64,000 nucleotides of DNA from Cryptomeria japonica (Eukaryota; Streptophyta; Pinopsida; Cupressales; Cupressaceae). Numbering within the stretch: position 1 is the stretch's first letter; each line of letters begins with the position of its first letter. The DNA lies in the NCBI RefSeq assembly GCF_030272615.1, contig NC_081412.1, positions 667,288,352-667,352,351 of the forward strand, in the 5' to 3' direction. Made by a program: the position numbers and the translations under genes. The notes below the pieces were generated by a model. The model was not told the DNA's origin, searched no databases, and worked only from the letters and a program-made list of their open reading frames with translations. Of the stretch, positions 34,369 through 46,400 are shown one piece after another.

Positions 34369-34960
34369 ATAGCAATGTGTGAGAAAAGATAAAAGGAAAT
34401 TGATTTTGTTCTTTTTAAGAGCACCAAAAGGAAGTTTTCTATTCTAACCCTACAGAGAAAATAACATTAGTAGACACATGGTGGGCTATCTAGCCTAATT
34501 TTTCTCAGTTACAAAGCTTTGTCTTTTCACAGACAAAGAGCTATTCTGATAAAAAAAATAATTAAATTAAAATAAAATGAAAAAAATATAATCTAGCAAT
34601 TGCAACCTAACTACTAAGCAAATGCGAATTGATATACCATCAAATGTGAATTACTGTTGTAGCAATTGCGAAATGATAACTGGTCAATTGCAAATTGATA
34701 TAAGGTCAATTGCCCATCTGTAAAAAAAATTATTTAAAAAAAAAATCATTAAAAAACAACAGAAAAAGATAGAAGATAGAGAAGTTATTCAACAATTATG
34801 TTATCCCACACCACCCGAGCCATCACATCAATGGGTATGTGCACAAAGATGGTGGTCAGAAAAGTGGAAACCACCCAAAAAAAACATGGAAAAACAAGCA
34901 GCACGCATGCGGTTCTAAAATTTGAAATGACCGCATACGCGCTTAGGTTTGTTGTTCCCG
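34369..34960. other. Flank of element A with AGCAATTGC motifs
   Basis: AT-rich. Several copies of AGCAATTGCGAAATG-like words occur at 34,590-34,730; the same word recurs at 54,055-54,155. GTGCACAAAGATGGTGGT at 34,839-34,856 is the exact inverse of 53,716-53,733. No gene. Confidence 0.55.
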
Positions 34961-34964
34961 AGCC

Positions 34965-35215
34965 TAGATAAGGTAATGCGTACGCGCTGCTTTTAGGAAA
35001 AGTAACCCATACGTGCTAGCTCTAGGAAAATGAGCACGTACACGCTGCTTTTAGGGAAAGAAGCGCATACGTGCTACCTCTAGGAAAATGAGCACGTATG
35101 CGCTGCTTATAGGAAAATGAGCGCGTACGTGCTACTTATAGGAAAATGAGTGCATACATGTTGCTTATAGGAAAATGAGCACGTACGCACTAATAATCCC
35201 AAAAGAACCACGTAC
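34965..35215 (+). repeat. ~30-bp minisatellite, GCGTACGCGCTGCTTATAGGAA type
   Basis: About eight degenerate copies of a unit joining ATGAGC, a CACGTACGCG-like core and TGCTTATAGGAAA. A related array in the same orientation lies at 52,775-52,870. Confidence 0.85.
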
Positions 35216-35351
35216 GCGATGCCTGTCAAAAAAAGTTTAAATTTTTTTTTTTTTGTCTTATTTTCCCATGAAAGGCACGTTTTGAGTTTGTTTTTTCTTC
35301 ATTTTCTCTCCTAAACCGCGAACAGGGTGCTCGATTTTTCCTCTAGACACT

Positions 35352-37957
35352 ATGGATCAAGGTTAGTTTTTGTTAATTTTTGTCTTTCTTTCCCGTTTGT
35401 TCAATTTGTTTTACATTTTGAATTTAATTTCATTAATTTTGATTAGGTTTTTTCATTTTTTGTTTCAAAAACCAGATTCTTCTATTCCACAACAAGAACA
35501 ACCAAATGCACCTCCTGAAAACCCACAAGATACACCCCCAATTCCTCCTTTTCACCGCACACCTGAAACACAGGAGCAATTAATTAATCAGTTATGACAA
35601 AATACGTCTAAAATCAATAGACTGATTAATAAATTGAAAACATCTGAACTTGAGCATCATCAATCCCTCGCCACTAGCCTAGAAACATTAGCTAGTGGTG
35701 CCATAGTTGTTTCCACACAAATTACCAAATGGGGAAACTTTAGGGATAGTTGTCATCATTTTTATGTCAATGGGTTATCATACGGGGGAGTAAAAAACAA
35801 AAATATTAGTAAACAAGAAATATGTGCCCTTTTCGTTGATCCCAAAATTGGTCAGTCCTTACCTCTTAATGCAAAGAGGTTTCCCATACATTGGTGTACC
35901 AATGTGTAGATGAAAAATCTTTTTTGGCAAAGGTGGTGGATGGTCTTTGATGATCCACCTTGTAATAATTATGAGGTGCCATTGTATTTTTTGAGAAAAG
36001 TATATTTTCTGAGTGTGTGCTCAATGTGCGCCCAAACTATTTTGACATGAGAGAGTTCCATGGTAGAGGTGGCGGCTCTGCCTAGGATAGACCTGGAGCC
36101 CGTAGGCGATTACTCATGGAGAGTCACCACCCCCTAGCACCCAAACCCAAGGTGCATCATGTTGTCCCAATAGAGTTGAAAGAGTTGATGGAGCTACAGA
36201 CTCTTCAGGCAACCACAACATTGACTGGTGCCATCATCCAACTTGGGACGTCGTTAGCACACCCTATTGTATTGGATGATGAGCCATTAGTTGCTCTAGG
36301 TGGCGACAGAGAGCCCATCTAGCATATGTGTATCAGTTTCTCGGGGATATGCTCGAGGATAGATGATGCAGTCGGTGCAGATGGATCCACATCTCATTCG
36401 TACATGATTTGCAGGAGTAGATGTCAGGCCTACACGATTGAGGATTTCACGCTGACAGATTGAGTTGATGGACATGGTGTTTGCCCATGAGCGACAAACA
36501 TAGGTGTGTTGATTTGAATTCATAGCATTTTATTTATCAATCACTTTAAATTTGTAATTACATAAATGAATTTTCATTTATACATCGATTTAAATTGAGA
36601 CAAATAATATGCATTTCAGGATGCAGCAGCGGTATCCCATACTCCTCCCCCAATTACTATAGCTGCAACTTCGATGCTTGAGGTATAAATTTTGTAACAT
36701 GTTAAAATAGAATAATACACTTTGAATTCAAAAAAATACAAGATATACTAACTATCTTTAATGCTTGGTCCAATTTTTGGTTTGTAGGTGTTGACAGGGG
36801 ACCAAATGTCCTAGATTGATGACACCACGCTCTCAGCGATCGATTTTGGCCTACAAGGCTATACGGTATCATATTTTGTACAACCCTTTTTATGTATTGT
36901 TTTGATGGAATATGCAAGTCATTTCATTTTAGATTTTTAAAATTATATTTAATATATTATCTGTACTAATATCTCATGTTAATTTTTTTTTTTTAGGGTA
37001 CCCCCTCAGCGTCTAGGGCTCGTCCTAAGAAAAATAATTCCTCGAAGACGCCAAAACATCGGAAGAAGGTAATTGAACACATTTTTAGTTGTACAATTGT
37101 TTGAAAATGTTGAAATCAAGTATTAGTTGGGGTTTGTAGATTGATTAGTGTTTTTTAATTATTTTACATGTATAGGGGCCATTGAGCTATGTGGATTTGT
37201 TGAATGCACTTGATTCGCCCGTGGATCAAGAGAGGGCAGAGGTATGTATCTCTTCTTTATTCTCTTGATTTCATAATTATATGCACGCGTACGTGTGAAC
37301 TAGTGATATATTATAATCTTATAATTTTTTCATACATAAAATATCCATAGCTATTTCATCAATGGCGAACCCTCCTCTATGTATTGGAGAAGCATCTCAG
37401 GATCCGGTACACTTTTGTTTGATATATTACATTAATTGTTTTTAACCTACAATACTTGTCATTATATTAATTGTATTTAATCTTTGAACATTTTTTGTAT
37501 AGGTAATAGTGACAGTTTCTCCATCGATGGTGAGCCATCCTCAGTCCATTGGAGAAGCATCTCAGGCATGAGTACGCCATTGTTCTCTATATTATAGCTT
37601 TTAAGTGTTTTTGATATATTTATGTTAGTACATTGTATTAATTGTACATTTAATCTACAATAGACCCCTTCGCAGTACGACCATAACGTGGATCCATTTA
37701 AGTATGTCTTCAAGAAAACTCCTAACAATGATAAGGAGAGGAGAGCAAAGACATTAGCTCCTAGATTAGTCGATAAGGTAATTTACATTTCAATTGCAAA
37801 GGAATTATAGTTAAATGCATAGTTATGTTGTTAATTGTGAACTATTTTCTACAAAAAGAATTCTAACTTAGCTTTTGAATTGTGGTTTTGAAGCCATCTA
37901 CAGAGTCGTGTACTGCATCGAAGAGGCTTGATTTTGATGATCCACCACAAGTTTAGG
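35352..37957 (+). pseudogene. Decayed multi-exon gene of unknown family
   Basis: ATGGATCAAG|GTTAGT (35,352-35,361) joins to AACCAG|ATTCTT (35,476), and the phase is kept, giving 'MDQDSSIPQQEQPN'. A TGA at 35,595-35,597 interrupts exon 2, which continues in phase with 'KTSELEHHQSLATSLETLAS' and 'KWGNFRDSCHHFYVNGLSYG'. From about 36,600 a series of short exon-like blocks is bounded by AG and GT signals, e.g. 'TPSASRARPKKNNSSKTPKH' and 'NVDPFKYVFKKTPNNDKERR'; the last ends 'KRLDFDDPPQV' at 37,957. I do not recognise the family. Position and shared repeats with 52-54 kb raise the possibility that it belonged to a DNA transposon together with the transposase at 49-52 kb. It may be mis-spliced or dead. 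Confidence 0.45.
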
Positions 37958-38129
37958 ATCATATAGTGTTAGTTTTGGTCATAGAATGACCAATACAAGT
38001 AAATATATTCTACATTTTTATTGTATATCGATTTGGACATGGCATATGCCACATTTTTGTAATACTTGTATTGACTTGGCAGACATGTCTTTTTTTGATA
38101 TATATAAATGTCGATATTCGATCCAATAA

Positions 38130-38440
38130 ATGTAAACTGAGTTCATTATTTTGTATTCGTTGTATTTTGTGGTTGTCCTTTTATAAATCTAATTGATAAT
38201 TTAACCTATGTAATCAACAATATGAATATAAACAATAAAAATATATTATATAAAACATTGCAATTGTGGAATATGATTTGATAAAATTTCTAAAATGTTG
38301 AATTCTACAAAACTCCTTGTATTCAGTTCATTATTGTGTATTCGATGTATTTGGTGGCTGCCCTTTTATAAATTTATATGAATATTTGCATATGTAATCA
38401 ATAATATGAATATAAACAACAAAAATCGACAATATGAATA
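38130..38440 (+). repeat. Tandem duplication (~200-bp spacing)
   Basis: 'TTCATTATTTTGTATTCGTT ... CCTTTTATAAAT ... AATATGAATATAAACAA' occurs at about 38,137-38,240 and, diverged, at 38,328-38,425. Confidence 0.6.
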
Positions 38441-38494
38441 TAAACAACAATATGTGCTTGGTGAGAGAGCACCCTTACGCTTGCAATGGTCAAA

Positions 38495-40445
38495 TTGTGT
38501 TCGTTGTGTGCACAAACCAACATCGCGAGCGCATCCGGGTGGGCAAGTTTACACTAGGCATGCACTATCGTGCATCCCAAAGCGTCGAAACGTCGAGAGT
38601 CATACTCTACCGGGGTGATCTCTCAAGTGCCCTGAGTCCAAAAAATTATCAAAATTTGATGGACTGTTTCTTCAAATCCAGAGCACATTTGGTCGATCCA
38701 TTTGAACCTGTGGGGTCGTGTGAGGCTCCTCTACAATGACCTATCTTGGTTTTTGACGATTCGGAGCCATTTTCAATTGGTACCATTTTTTCGCCTGTTG
38801 CAAAAATCGTCAGTTGCATGCAATGCAAAGTTGCAGGATTGACTAGAATTAATTCAGTTCGTCGTGTGCACAAACTGACATCGCGAGCACGTCCAGGTGG
38901 GTAGGTTTACGCTAGGCATGCCCCTATCATGCATCCCAATGTGTTGGAACATCGAGAGTCATACCCTACCAGTGCGATCTCTCAAGTGCCTTGAGTCTAA
39001 AAAATTGTCAAAATTTAACGGACTGTTTCTTCAAATCCAGAGTACATATGGTTGATCCGTTTGAACCTGTGGGGTCATGTGAGGCTCCTCTACAATGACC
39101 TATCTCGGTTTTTGACGACTCATAGCCATTTTCAATTGGTAGCATTTTTTCGTCTGTTGCAAAAATCGTCAGTTGCATGCAATGCAAAGTTGCAGGATTG
39201 GCTAGAATTGATTTGGTTCGTCGTGTGCACAAACCGACGTCGCGTGCACAAACCGACGTTGCGTGCACAAACCGATGTCGTGTGCACATCCAGGTGGGAA
39301 AGTTTACGCTAGGAATGCCCCTATTGTGCATCCCAATGTGCCGGAATGTCGAGAGTCATACCCTACCGGTGCGATCTCTCAAGTGCCTTGAGTCCAAAAA
39401 ATTGTCAAAATTTGACGAACTATTTCTTCAAATCCAGAGCATATATGGTTGATCCGTTTGAACCTATGGGGTCGCGTGAGGCTCCTCTAAAATGACCTAT
39501 CTCGGTTTTTGATGACTCGAAGCCATTTTCAATTGGTAGCATTTTGCGCTTGCTGTAAAAGCCATCAGTTGCATGCAATGCAAAGTTGCAGGATTGGCTA
39601 GAATTGGTTCAGTTCGTTGTATGCACAAACCGACGTCGCGAGCGCATTCAGGTGGGCACATTTATGCTAGGAATGCCCTCGTCGTGCATATCAATGCACC
39701 GAAACGTCAAGAGTCATACCCTACCGGTGCGATCTCTCAAGTGCCCTGAGTCCAAAAAATTATCAAAATTTGACGGACCGTTTCTTCAAATCCAGAGCAC
39801 ATATGGTCGATATGTTTGAACCTATGGGGTTGCGTGAGGCTCCTCTACAATGGCCTATCTCGGTTTTTGATGACTCAGAGCCATTTTCAATTGGTAGCAT
39901 TTTTTGCCTCCTGCAAAAACTGTTAGTTGCATGCAATGCAAAGTTGCAGGATTGGCTAGAATTGATTCGGCTCGTCGTGTGCACAAACTGACGTCACGAG
40001 AACGTCCGGGTGGGCATGTTTACACTAGCTATGCCCCTGTCATGCATCCCAATGCGCCAGAACGTCGAGAGTCATACTCTGCCGGTGTGATCTCTCAAGT
40101 GCCCTGAGTCCAAAAAATTGTCAAAATTTGACAGACTTTCTTCAAATCCAAAGCATATATGGTTGATCTGTTTGAACTTGTGTGGTCACGTGAGGCTCCT
40201 CTACAATGACCTATCTGAGTTTTTTTACAACTCAGAGCCATTTTCAATTGGTAACATTTTTTGCCTATTGCAAAAACCATCAGTTGCATGCAATGCAAAG
40301 TTACAGGATTGGCTAGAATTGATTCGGCTCATCGTGTGCACAAATCGACGTCACGAGCACGTCCGGGTGAGCAGGTTTACACTAGGCATGCCCCTTTCAT
40401 GCATCCCAATGCGTTAGAACATCGAGAGTCATACCCTACCAGCGT
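38495..40445 (+). repeat. ~359-bp satellite array, about 5.4 copies
   Basis: The anchor AAAGTTGCAGGATTG recurs near 38,827, 39,186, 39,580, 39,938 and 40,298. Spacing is 358-360 except one interval of 394, which has an extra triplicated ~18-bp piece (GTGCACAAACCGACGTCGC) at about 39,225-39,290. Units carry GAGGCTCCTCTACAATG and TCGAGAGTCATACCCTACC. No coding sense. Confidence 0.92.
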
Positions 40446-40689
40446 AATGTACAAGTTGATTGACAACTTTTTTGACAATAATGACAATTTTTGCTCAAAT
40501 TATATCTAGTCTCAATCTATGAACCCTATGACCCGATAATGACTCAAATAATTTTCCATGATTATACAAGAATAAATAATTCTAATGATTGACCTTATCA
40601 CATCACATATACTCAAAACATAGTCACAAAACATTGACACACAAAATAGTCACAAAACATTCACATATTATTCAAAAATTTGCCTCTAA

Positions 40690-40965
40690 AAATGGTCAAA
40701 TCAGCTCTTGGCTATTTGATTATACAAAAAAATGTCTTACAAATCATCTCATGGGCTTTTATACAAAATTTGACATTACAATATGTACGATTTAGCTCAT
40801 CGCCATTTCAATATACAAAATTTGGCATCTACAAATCATCTCATGGGCTTTTATACAAAATTTCAGCTCATCGCCATTTCAATATACAAAATTTGGCATG
40901 TACATATGTACAAATCATCTCATTGCCATTTAAATATACAAAATTATGCCCCTAAACATGTAAAA
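40690..40965 (+). repeat. Irregular AT-rich tandem repeats
   Basis: Alternating blocks 'AAATCATCTCATGGGCTTTT' and 'CATCGCCATTTCAATATACA', two to three copies each. Confidence 0.7.
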
Positions 40966-41025
40966 ATCAGTTCATGGATATTTATATATACAAAAAAAGA
41001 ATATAAAATAATTCGTCGATGATTT

Positions 41026-42218
41026 TGTAGCGTCCTAAAATTGTGACACTTGCAATTTCGACTGCATTTGGGTCTTCACGATGGCGATGCAACGTTGAAC
41101 CTGAATGGAGACCCCGAAACCTGTTTACGACACCAAAAACTGCATTTTTCTGCACCCTGGCCTGATCCCTCCTTGCACCCTGTTGTCCCAGGAGGTGGGA
41201 CCATGGCGCCTAGCGCCCTGGTCCCTGGCCCTATTTTGGGCCCGGTCTCTTTTGGGCATCGGGTCTTTAAGTTTACAATTCGGGAAATAATGTTTCCTGG
41301 TCGGCCTAAGGTTGGGAAAATCAGTCTATCAGCCTTAATTGACAAGTATATAAACTACATTTCCTCTTCCAAAGAAGAAGGGAGGAAGACATATGTGTGC
41401 AAAAGGCGGAAGCGCTATTCAAACATTCAAGCATTCAAGCATTCCTTCAAGCAATTGAGCATTCTAAGTCTCCATTCAAGGCTAGGTGTTGCATTCAAGA
41501 CAAGGATTCAACCATTGAAGAGGAGATCACATACAACATACAACATACTACATACATTACACCTTCGCATGTAAGAATACAAACATTCTTACAACAAGGT
41601 ATCAGTACTTGTTTACATTACAAACATTTACATTTACAACATTCTCATTTCTTGGTTAATTCCAAAATCGGGGTTTGACCTAAAGGCAAACCCCTCATCC
41701 CTAACCCCCCAATCGTCCTCTCTTTTCTGTGTGTAGGTTGCAAGTACGCGGCTGTAATTGAAGATCTGGAATCCTTGTGCAAAGACGAACAGATCCCCCT
41801 TCGTTTCGCGGATTTTTCGGAGGATCGTGTGCACGCCGGGCGCCATCGTCCCGTCAACTTTCGCTCAAACTTGCAGAACAGCACCGTCTCGACATTTTAC
41901 TACTAATTCCAGGTCCGCAACTTCATCCCATATCCCTATCTCTGTTTATAAGAGAATCTTTCCTACTTTACATGCATTCCTAGTTCAATCTTTCTATCTA
42001 CATTCTTTACAAAAGAGGGTATCCTTGATGTCACAACCCTTGAAACTCATTTAGAATCCAATCTTGCATTGTGTGGGATTGGATCTTGTGGGTTTCAACC
42101 CCTCTTTTGAATGTAAAGTCTCCCCTAAGTGAAAACCATCAACCCTAGTGACTCCCCCTTCTCTCTCCTTGGAGTTGGGGAGGGGAGAACAACTAGGGTT
42201 CGATTTTTCCGCTTTACA
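41026..42218 (+). repeat. 5' LTR of element D
   Basis: 1,193 bp, TGTAGCGTCC to GCTTTACA. A TATA box TATATAAA lies at 41,347-41,354 and a strong hairpin at 41,197-41,225. Confidence 0.95.
41197..41225 (+). promoter_or_regulatory. GGGACCAtGGCGC hairpin in D LTR
   Basis: GGGACCA pairs with TGGTCCC and GGCGC with GCGCC, around a CTA loop. It is the cleanest example of the shared hairpin. The 3' LTR copy (47,763-47,791) has two C-to-T changes in the stem. Confidence 0.5.
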
Positions 42219-42221
42219 TTT

Positions 42222-42239
42222 TGGTGAACCCGACGTGAA
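42222..42239 (+). other. Primer-binding site of element D
   Basis: TGGTGAACCCGACGTGAA, identical to A. The match to A extends a further 7-8 bases around it. Confidence 0.85.
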
Positions 42240-43403
42240 TATCCTCATTCTGATTATTCATGGTTAGATCTGAAAATTTTGCTTTCCTAATTACATTTCC
42301 ATGTTTGATCTTTTGCAAATTTTAGAGGCTAATTGCATAAAAACCCTAAAATTTTCTTTTACGTAATTAAACTTGTGAAATGTTTAATTGTTAATGCTTG
42401 TTTCAGATCTACCCTTCTATTGCAAATTGTCAATTCATATTTGTGCTTTAATTCTGGAAATTAAGTGGTTAAATGTCAAAACCCTAATTTTTAAGACCTT
42501 CTTGATTCAACCTTTGACTGATAATTTCACTAATCAAAACACTTCCAAATCGGCTGTAACTTTCGATTCCGCAATAAAATCACAATATCTTTCATCCCTG
42601 AAAATTTGGAAAAAAGTTGCGAGGACCGTGTGCACCCCGAGCGCCATCGTCCCCGACATTTTTTCCAAAATTTCGGGAGCTAGATCTTACTGTATTTTTC
42701 TGCTAAAATCCAAAATTTTGGCTGATTTTATCAATTTTAACACTTTCAAAGTTAAAGTCAAAGTTGGTCTAGCGATTGCTTGGATTAAGGCTTATAATCA
42801 TTCAAAAATTGTTGAAATTAAAATTCATATCAAAATTGTGTTTCTTACAGTCCTAAATCTGAAAAGTGTGTTAGCATTCATTCGAAATTTCAGTGCTTTA
42901 TTCAAATTTTTGCAGTTTGTGACTTTTGAAATTAAGTGTTTAATTGCAGCAACTTTGATTTCCACTTTCAAATTCGAATTTTGCATGAAATCGAGTCAAC
43001 TTTTAAATTTCAAAACTTGCATTGCTTTCAGTATTCCTTCTAAAATCATAAAATTCAAAATTTCAGTTTCCCTCTCCTTTTCAAAATTCAAATTTTACAT
43101 TTTTTCAACAATCTTGGTAGGGTTCAATTTTGAGATTGCAACTTTAATTTGGCCTATCTACTGATCGTAAAATCACTCAATTTTTTCAGATTAGCTTTAA
43201 AATCATCATAACTGTCATCCCTGAAAATTTTGAAAAAAGTTGCAAGGACCGTGTGCACTCCGTTCGCCATGGTCTCGGACATTTTTTTTGAAATTTCGGG
43301 AGATTGTCCTGATTGCATTTAACAACTTAAATCTAGGAGATTGGTTGATTTTATTGAAATTTGCTACCTCTAAAATTCAAAATCTTCTCTCTTTCTTTAG
43401 TGC
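42240..43403 (+). other. Untranslated leader of D with two hairpin modules
   Basis: AT-rich. Two ~130-bp modules (about 42,545-42,690 and 43,185-43,310) share CCTGAAAATTT, AAAAAGTTGC, GGACCGTGTGCAC, GACATTTTTT and TTTCGGGAG. The LTR of A has the same order of motifs at 4,485-4,645. A 258-codon frame here (42,388-43,164) has skewed composition and looks incidental. Confidence 0.6.
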
Positions 43404-46400
43404 ATGAGTTTTACAACAATAAGTCCTACTTACACTATTCCCGTTAGACGAAGCCTTAGAATTAAGTCTTTCCAAGGTGTAATTACCGAGGAGATGGAAC
43501 CTAATTTGAATGGCCTTTTTAACGAGGACATGGGCAATTCCTCTAATCCTCTTAATGATGAAGAAGCTCTCCATGAGGTTTCTGTAGAACAACTTTCAAA
43601 ATTGGATAACCAATTTGATGATTTTCGACAATGGATGTCTCAAGAATACCCTGATAGTCAAGCTCTTCCTTTAATTGAGGGTCTAAAACGTATGGTTCAA
43701 AATCATAAGAATGGAATTGATATTTTGCATGGTATTGCACACATTGTGGATTCAAATGTGATGCCTATGAAAAGTTGTGCCGAAACCTTAGGTTATACAC
43801 AACCTCCTACTCAAGTTAATCATTCTATTCCTTTGACAACTCCTATTGCTAGTATACCTACTCTTACATCAAACATAATGACTACTTCAATACAAGACAT
43901 TCCTCCTATGATCACTAGTCATGGGGGCAATCCTTCTTCTTCAATCAACTCGCTTCCTTCATTCAATCCGACTTCTTCATTCATTCCTTCAATGAGTGTC
44001 CATATTATATCTCCACAAATGAACATGATGCAAGGGGGCAATTCATTTAACCCTTCCATTCCTCCTTGTAGTGTTCCTCCTTTCCAATCATCTCCTATGA
44101 CTAACTATCATAGTGTCCCACCACCTTACTCTCTACCTTCTTTCAATAACATAACACCTCCATCACAATCTAACACGTCTAATATGAAATCTTCGACTGA
44201 AGCGACCATTAACAATCTTGCACAAACTGTCTCTTCTTTACAACAACAAATTGCCTCTATGAATCAATCTAAGTTTAGTGTGCCCACATTTGATGTTACG
44301 AGCCCACTTTCTCTTGACATTGTTCGATCTATCCCCCCTAAACATGTTGAAATTCCGCATTTGGAGCTTTATAATGGTAAGGGTGATCCTCTAACACATG
44401 TTAAGACCTTTCAAACAATATGTACTGATTTTGCTTATGACCAAAGGTTGCTTGCAAAACTGTTTACTAGAACATTAAGAGATAAAGCCCTACAATGGTA
44501 TTGCTCGTTGCCTTCTTATTCTATTACTTCTTTCGAACAACTTGCAAATGCTTTTATTCAACAATTTCAAAACAATATAAGTCCTAAAGTTACTTTGATT
44601 GATTTAATGCATTGTAAACAAGGTGTTAAAGAAAAAATGACTGATTTCATTGGTAGATATAAGCATTTGTATGCTCAAATTTCTTTTCCAGTACCTGACA
44701 ATGATATTCAAAGAATCTTTATTTCTAATTTACAAAAAGATATTAGAGAAAAACTTCTATTTTCTGAGTTTACTTCTTTCCAACAGTTGTGTGCAACTCT
44801 TCACAATTATCAACTGACTGTGAGTCAAATGGAACAAGCAAATCCTATGGCTCCGAGTGATAAGGGTGATAGTAGTCAACAACTAGTTGGGAAGTTTAAA
44901 CCGAACAGAGAGTCCATTAAATTCAATGAAAACATCATCAACAACAATGTGAATGCGGCATCAGGTGTGCCTCCTATTTCTAAGTTTTTCAAGAAAGAAA
45001 GAAAGTTTACTCCTTTGAATGAATCATTGCATAGTATTATGAATAAGTTATTGGAACAAAATGTGCTTACTCTTCCTCCTATAAGGCAAATAGATCCTGC
45101 AAAGATTAACTCGCCCTATTTTGATAACAAATCTTTTTGTCAATTTCATCGTCAACCTGGGCATGATACTGAAAAATGTTTTGCTTTAAAGGGTAAAATT
45201 CAAGATTTGATTGATAATAATACTATCTCTGTTTCTGGTGTGAATGATAAAGGCAACACATCTGTAGCTCCTCCTAACCAAAATCTTCAGATTTTTACTG
45301 ATCCATTACCTTCTCATACCTCTAATGCGATTGATACTAATGATTCCTCTATCTCACCTGATGATCTTGTGTCTATGACTTCGAATGTGATTAACTTTGT
45401 AGAGCAGCAGAAAATCCCTAAAGAACTTTCCATCACATTTGATTCCAGTGAAACTATTAGGGCACCTGATGGTCCTTTATATATAGTTGCAAAAGTCAAG
45501 AATACACCTTGCCGTGGAGTGCTTATTGATCCTTCTTGTATGGTTAATATCATTACTGAAGAATTTCTTTTTACTTTGCAATTGAATCAAGTGATCTATG
45601 ATGAAACAAATGTGGTTGTGAAATTATTTGATGCATTTTCTTCTCCTGCAATTGGTTCTATTACATTACCTATTGAGGTCCATAACAAATCCCTTGATAT
45701 GAGCTTTGCTATTATTCCATCATCCGAACAATTTCGTGTGAAGCTAGGCTATCCTTGGCTATCTTCCATGAAAGCTATTGCTTCTCCTATTCACAAGTGT
45801 TTGAAATTTCCCCATAATGGTGAAGTTGTTACTGTCAATCATAGTCTCTTTAAACCAGCTGAAAGAACTTCTAGCGTTCCTATTGATTACTTTTGGCCTA
45901 AACAATTCCAATCTCTTCCTCCGCGAAGTGATCATCTTTTCAAATCTTATCAAAAATGGAAAAAAGATATGATCTTATCTCTAAGTGAACCTAGAACACC
46001 CAAACTTGATATTCCTATCGTTCTTGAGAAGGAAGTTCTTCCTTTGAAAGATAAAACTAATGTCTTTCCTCAAGAAGATTCCCAACCCATCCCTATGGAT
46101 GTGACTATGCCTATATCTAATAAACTTCCTAAAAGTAGACCTATCCCTCCTCGTCATGATGGACTTGGTCTCCTTCCTAAACCAAGTATTCCTCCCTTAT
46201 ATGGAGCAGTTCCTCCTCCTTCCTCTTATGGAGAGAAGAGACCTTCCTCTTCTCCTATTGTTCAACCTAAGAGACCACAACCTAAACACCCAAGTGATAA
46301 GGATGAGAACATTCCTCCTCCTCAATCTCCTCAACTTCCTACTAAGACTAGACGAAATCGTTCTGCACGTGAACGCCGACGAAAGCATCGTCTTAGAGCT

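Noticed and set aside
38495-40445. CRISPR-like regular spacing
   Set aside because: Units are near-identical throughout with no unique spacers; this is a satellite in a plant genome.
41050-41574. 174-codon frame in D's LTR, with a 168-codon copy at 47,634-48,140
   Set aside because: It spans the LTR TATA box and occurs twice only because LTRs are duplicated; no domain seen.
42388-43164. 258-codon frame in D's leader
   Set aside because: Composition (Phe/Ile/Lys-rich) follows the AT-rich leader and it contains the hairpin module; no domain. Kept only as a note.
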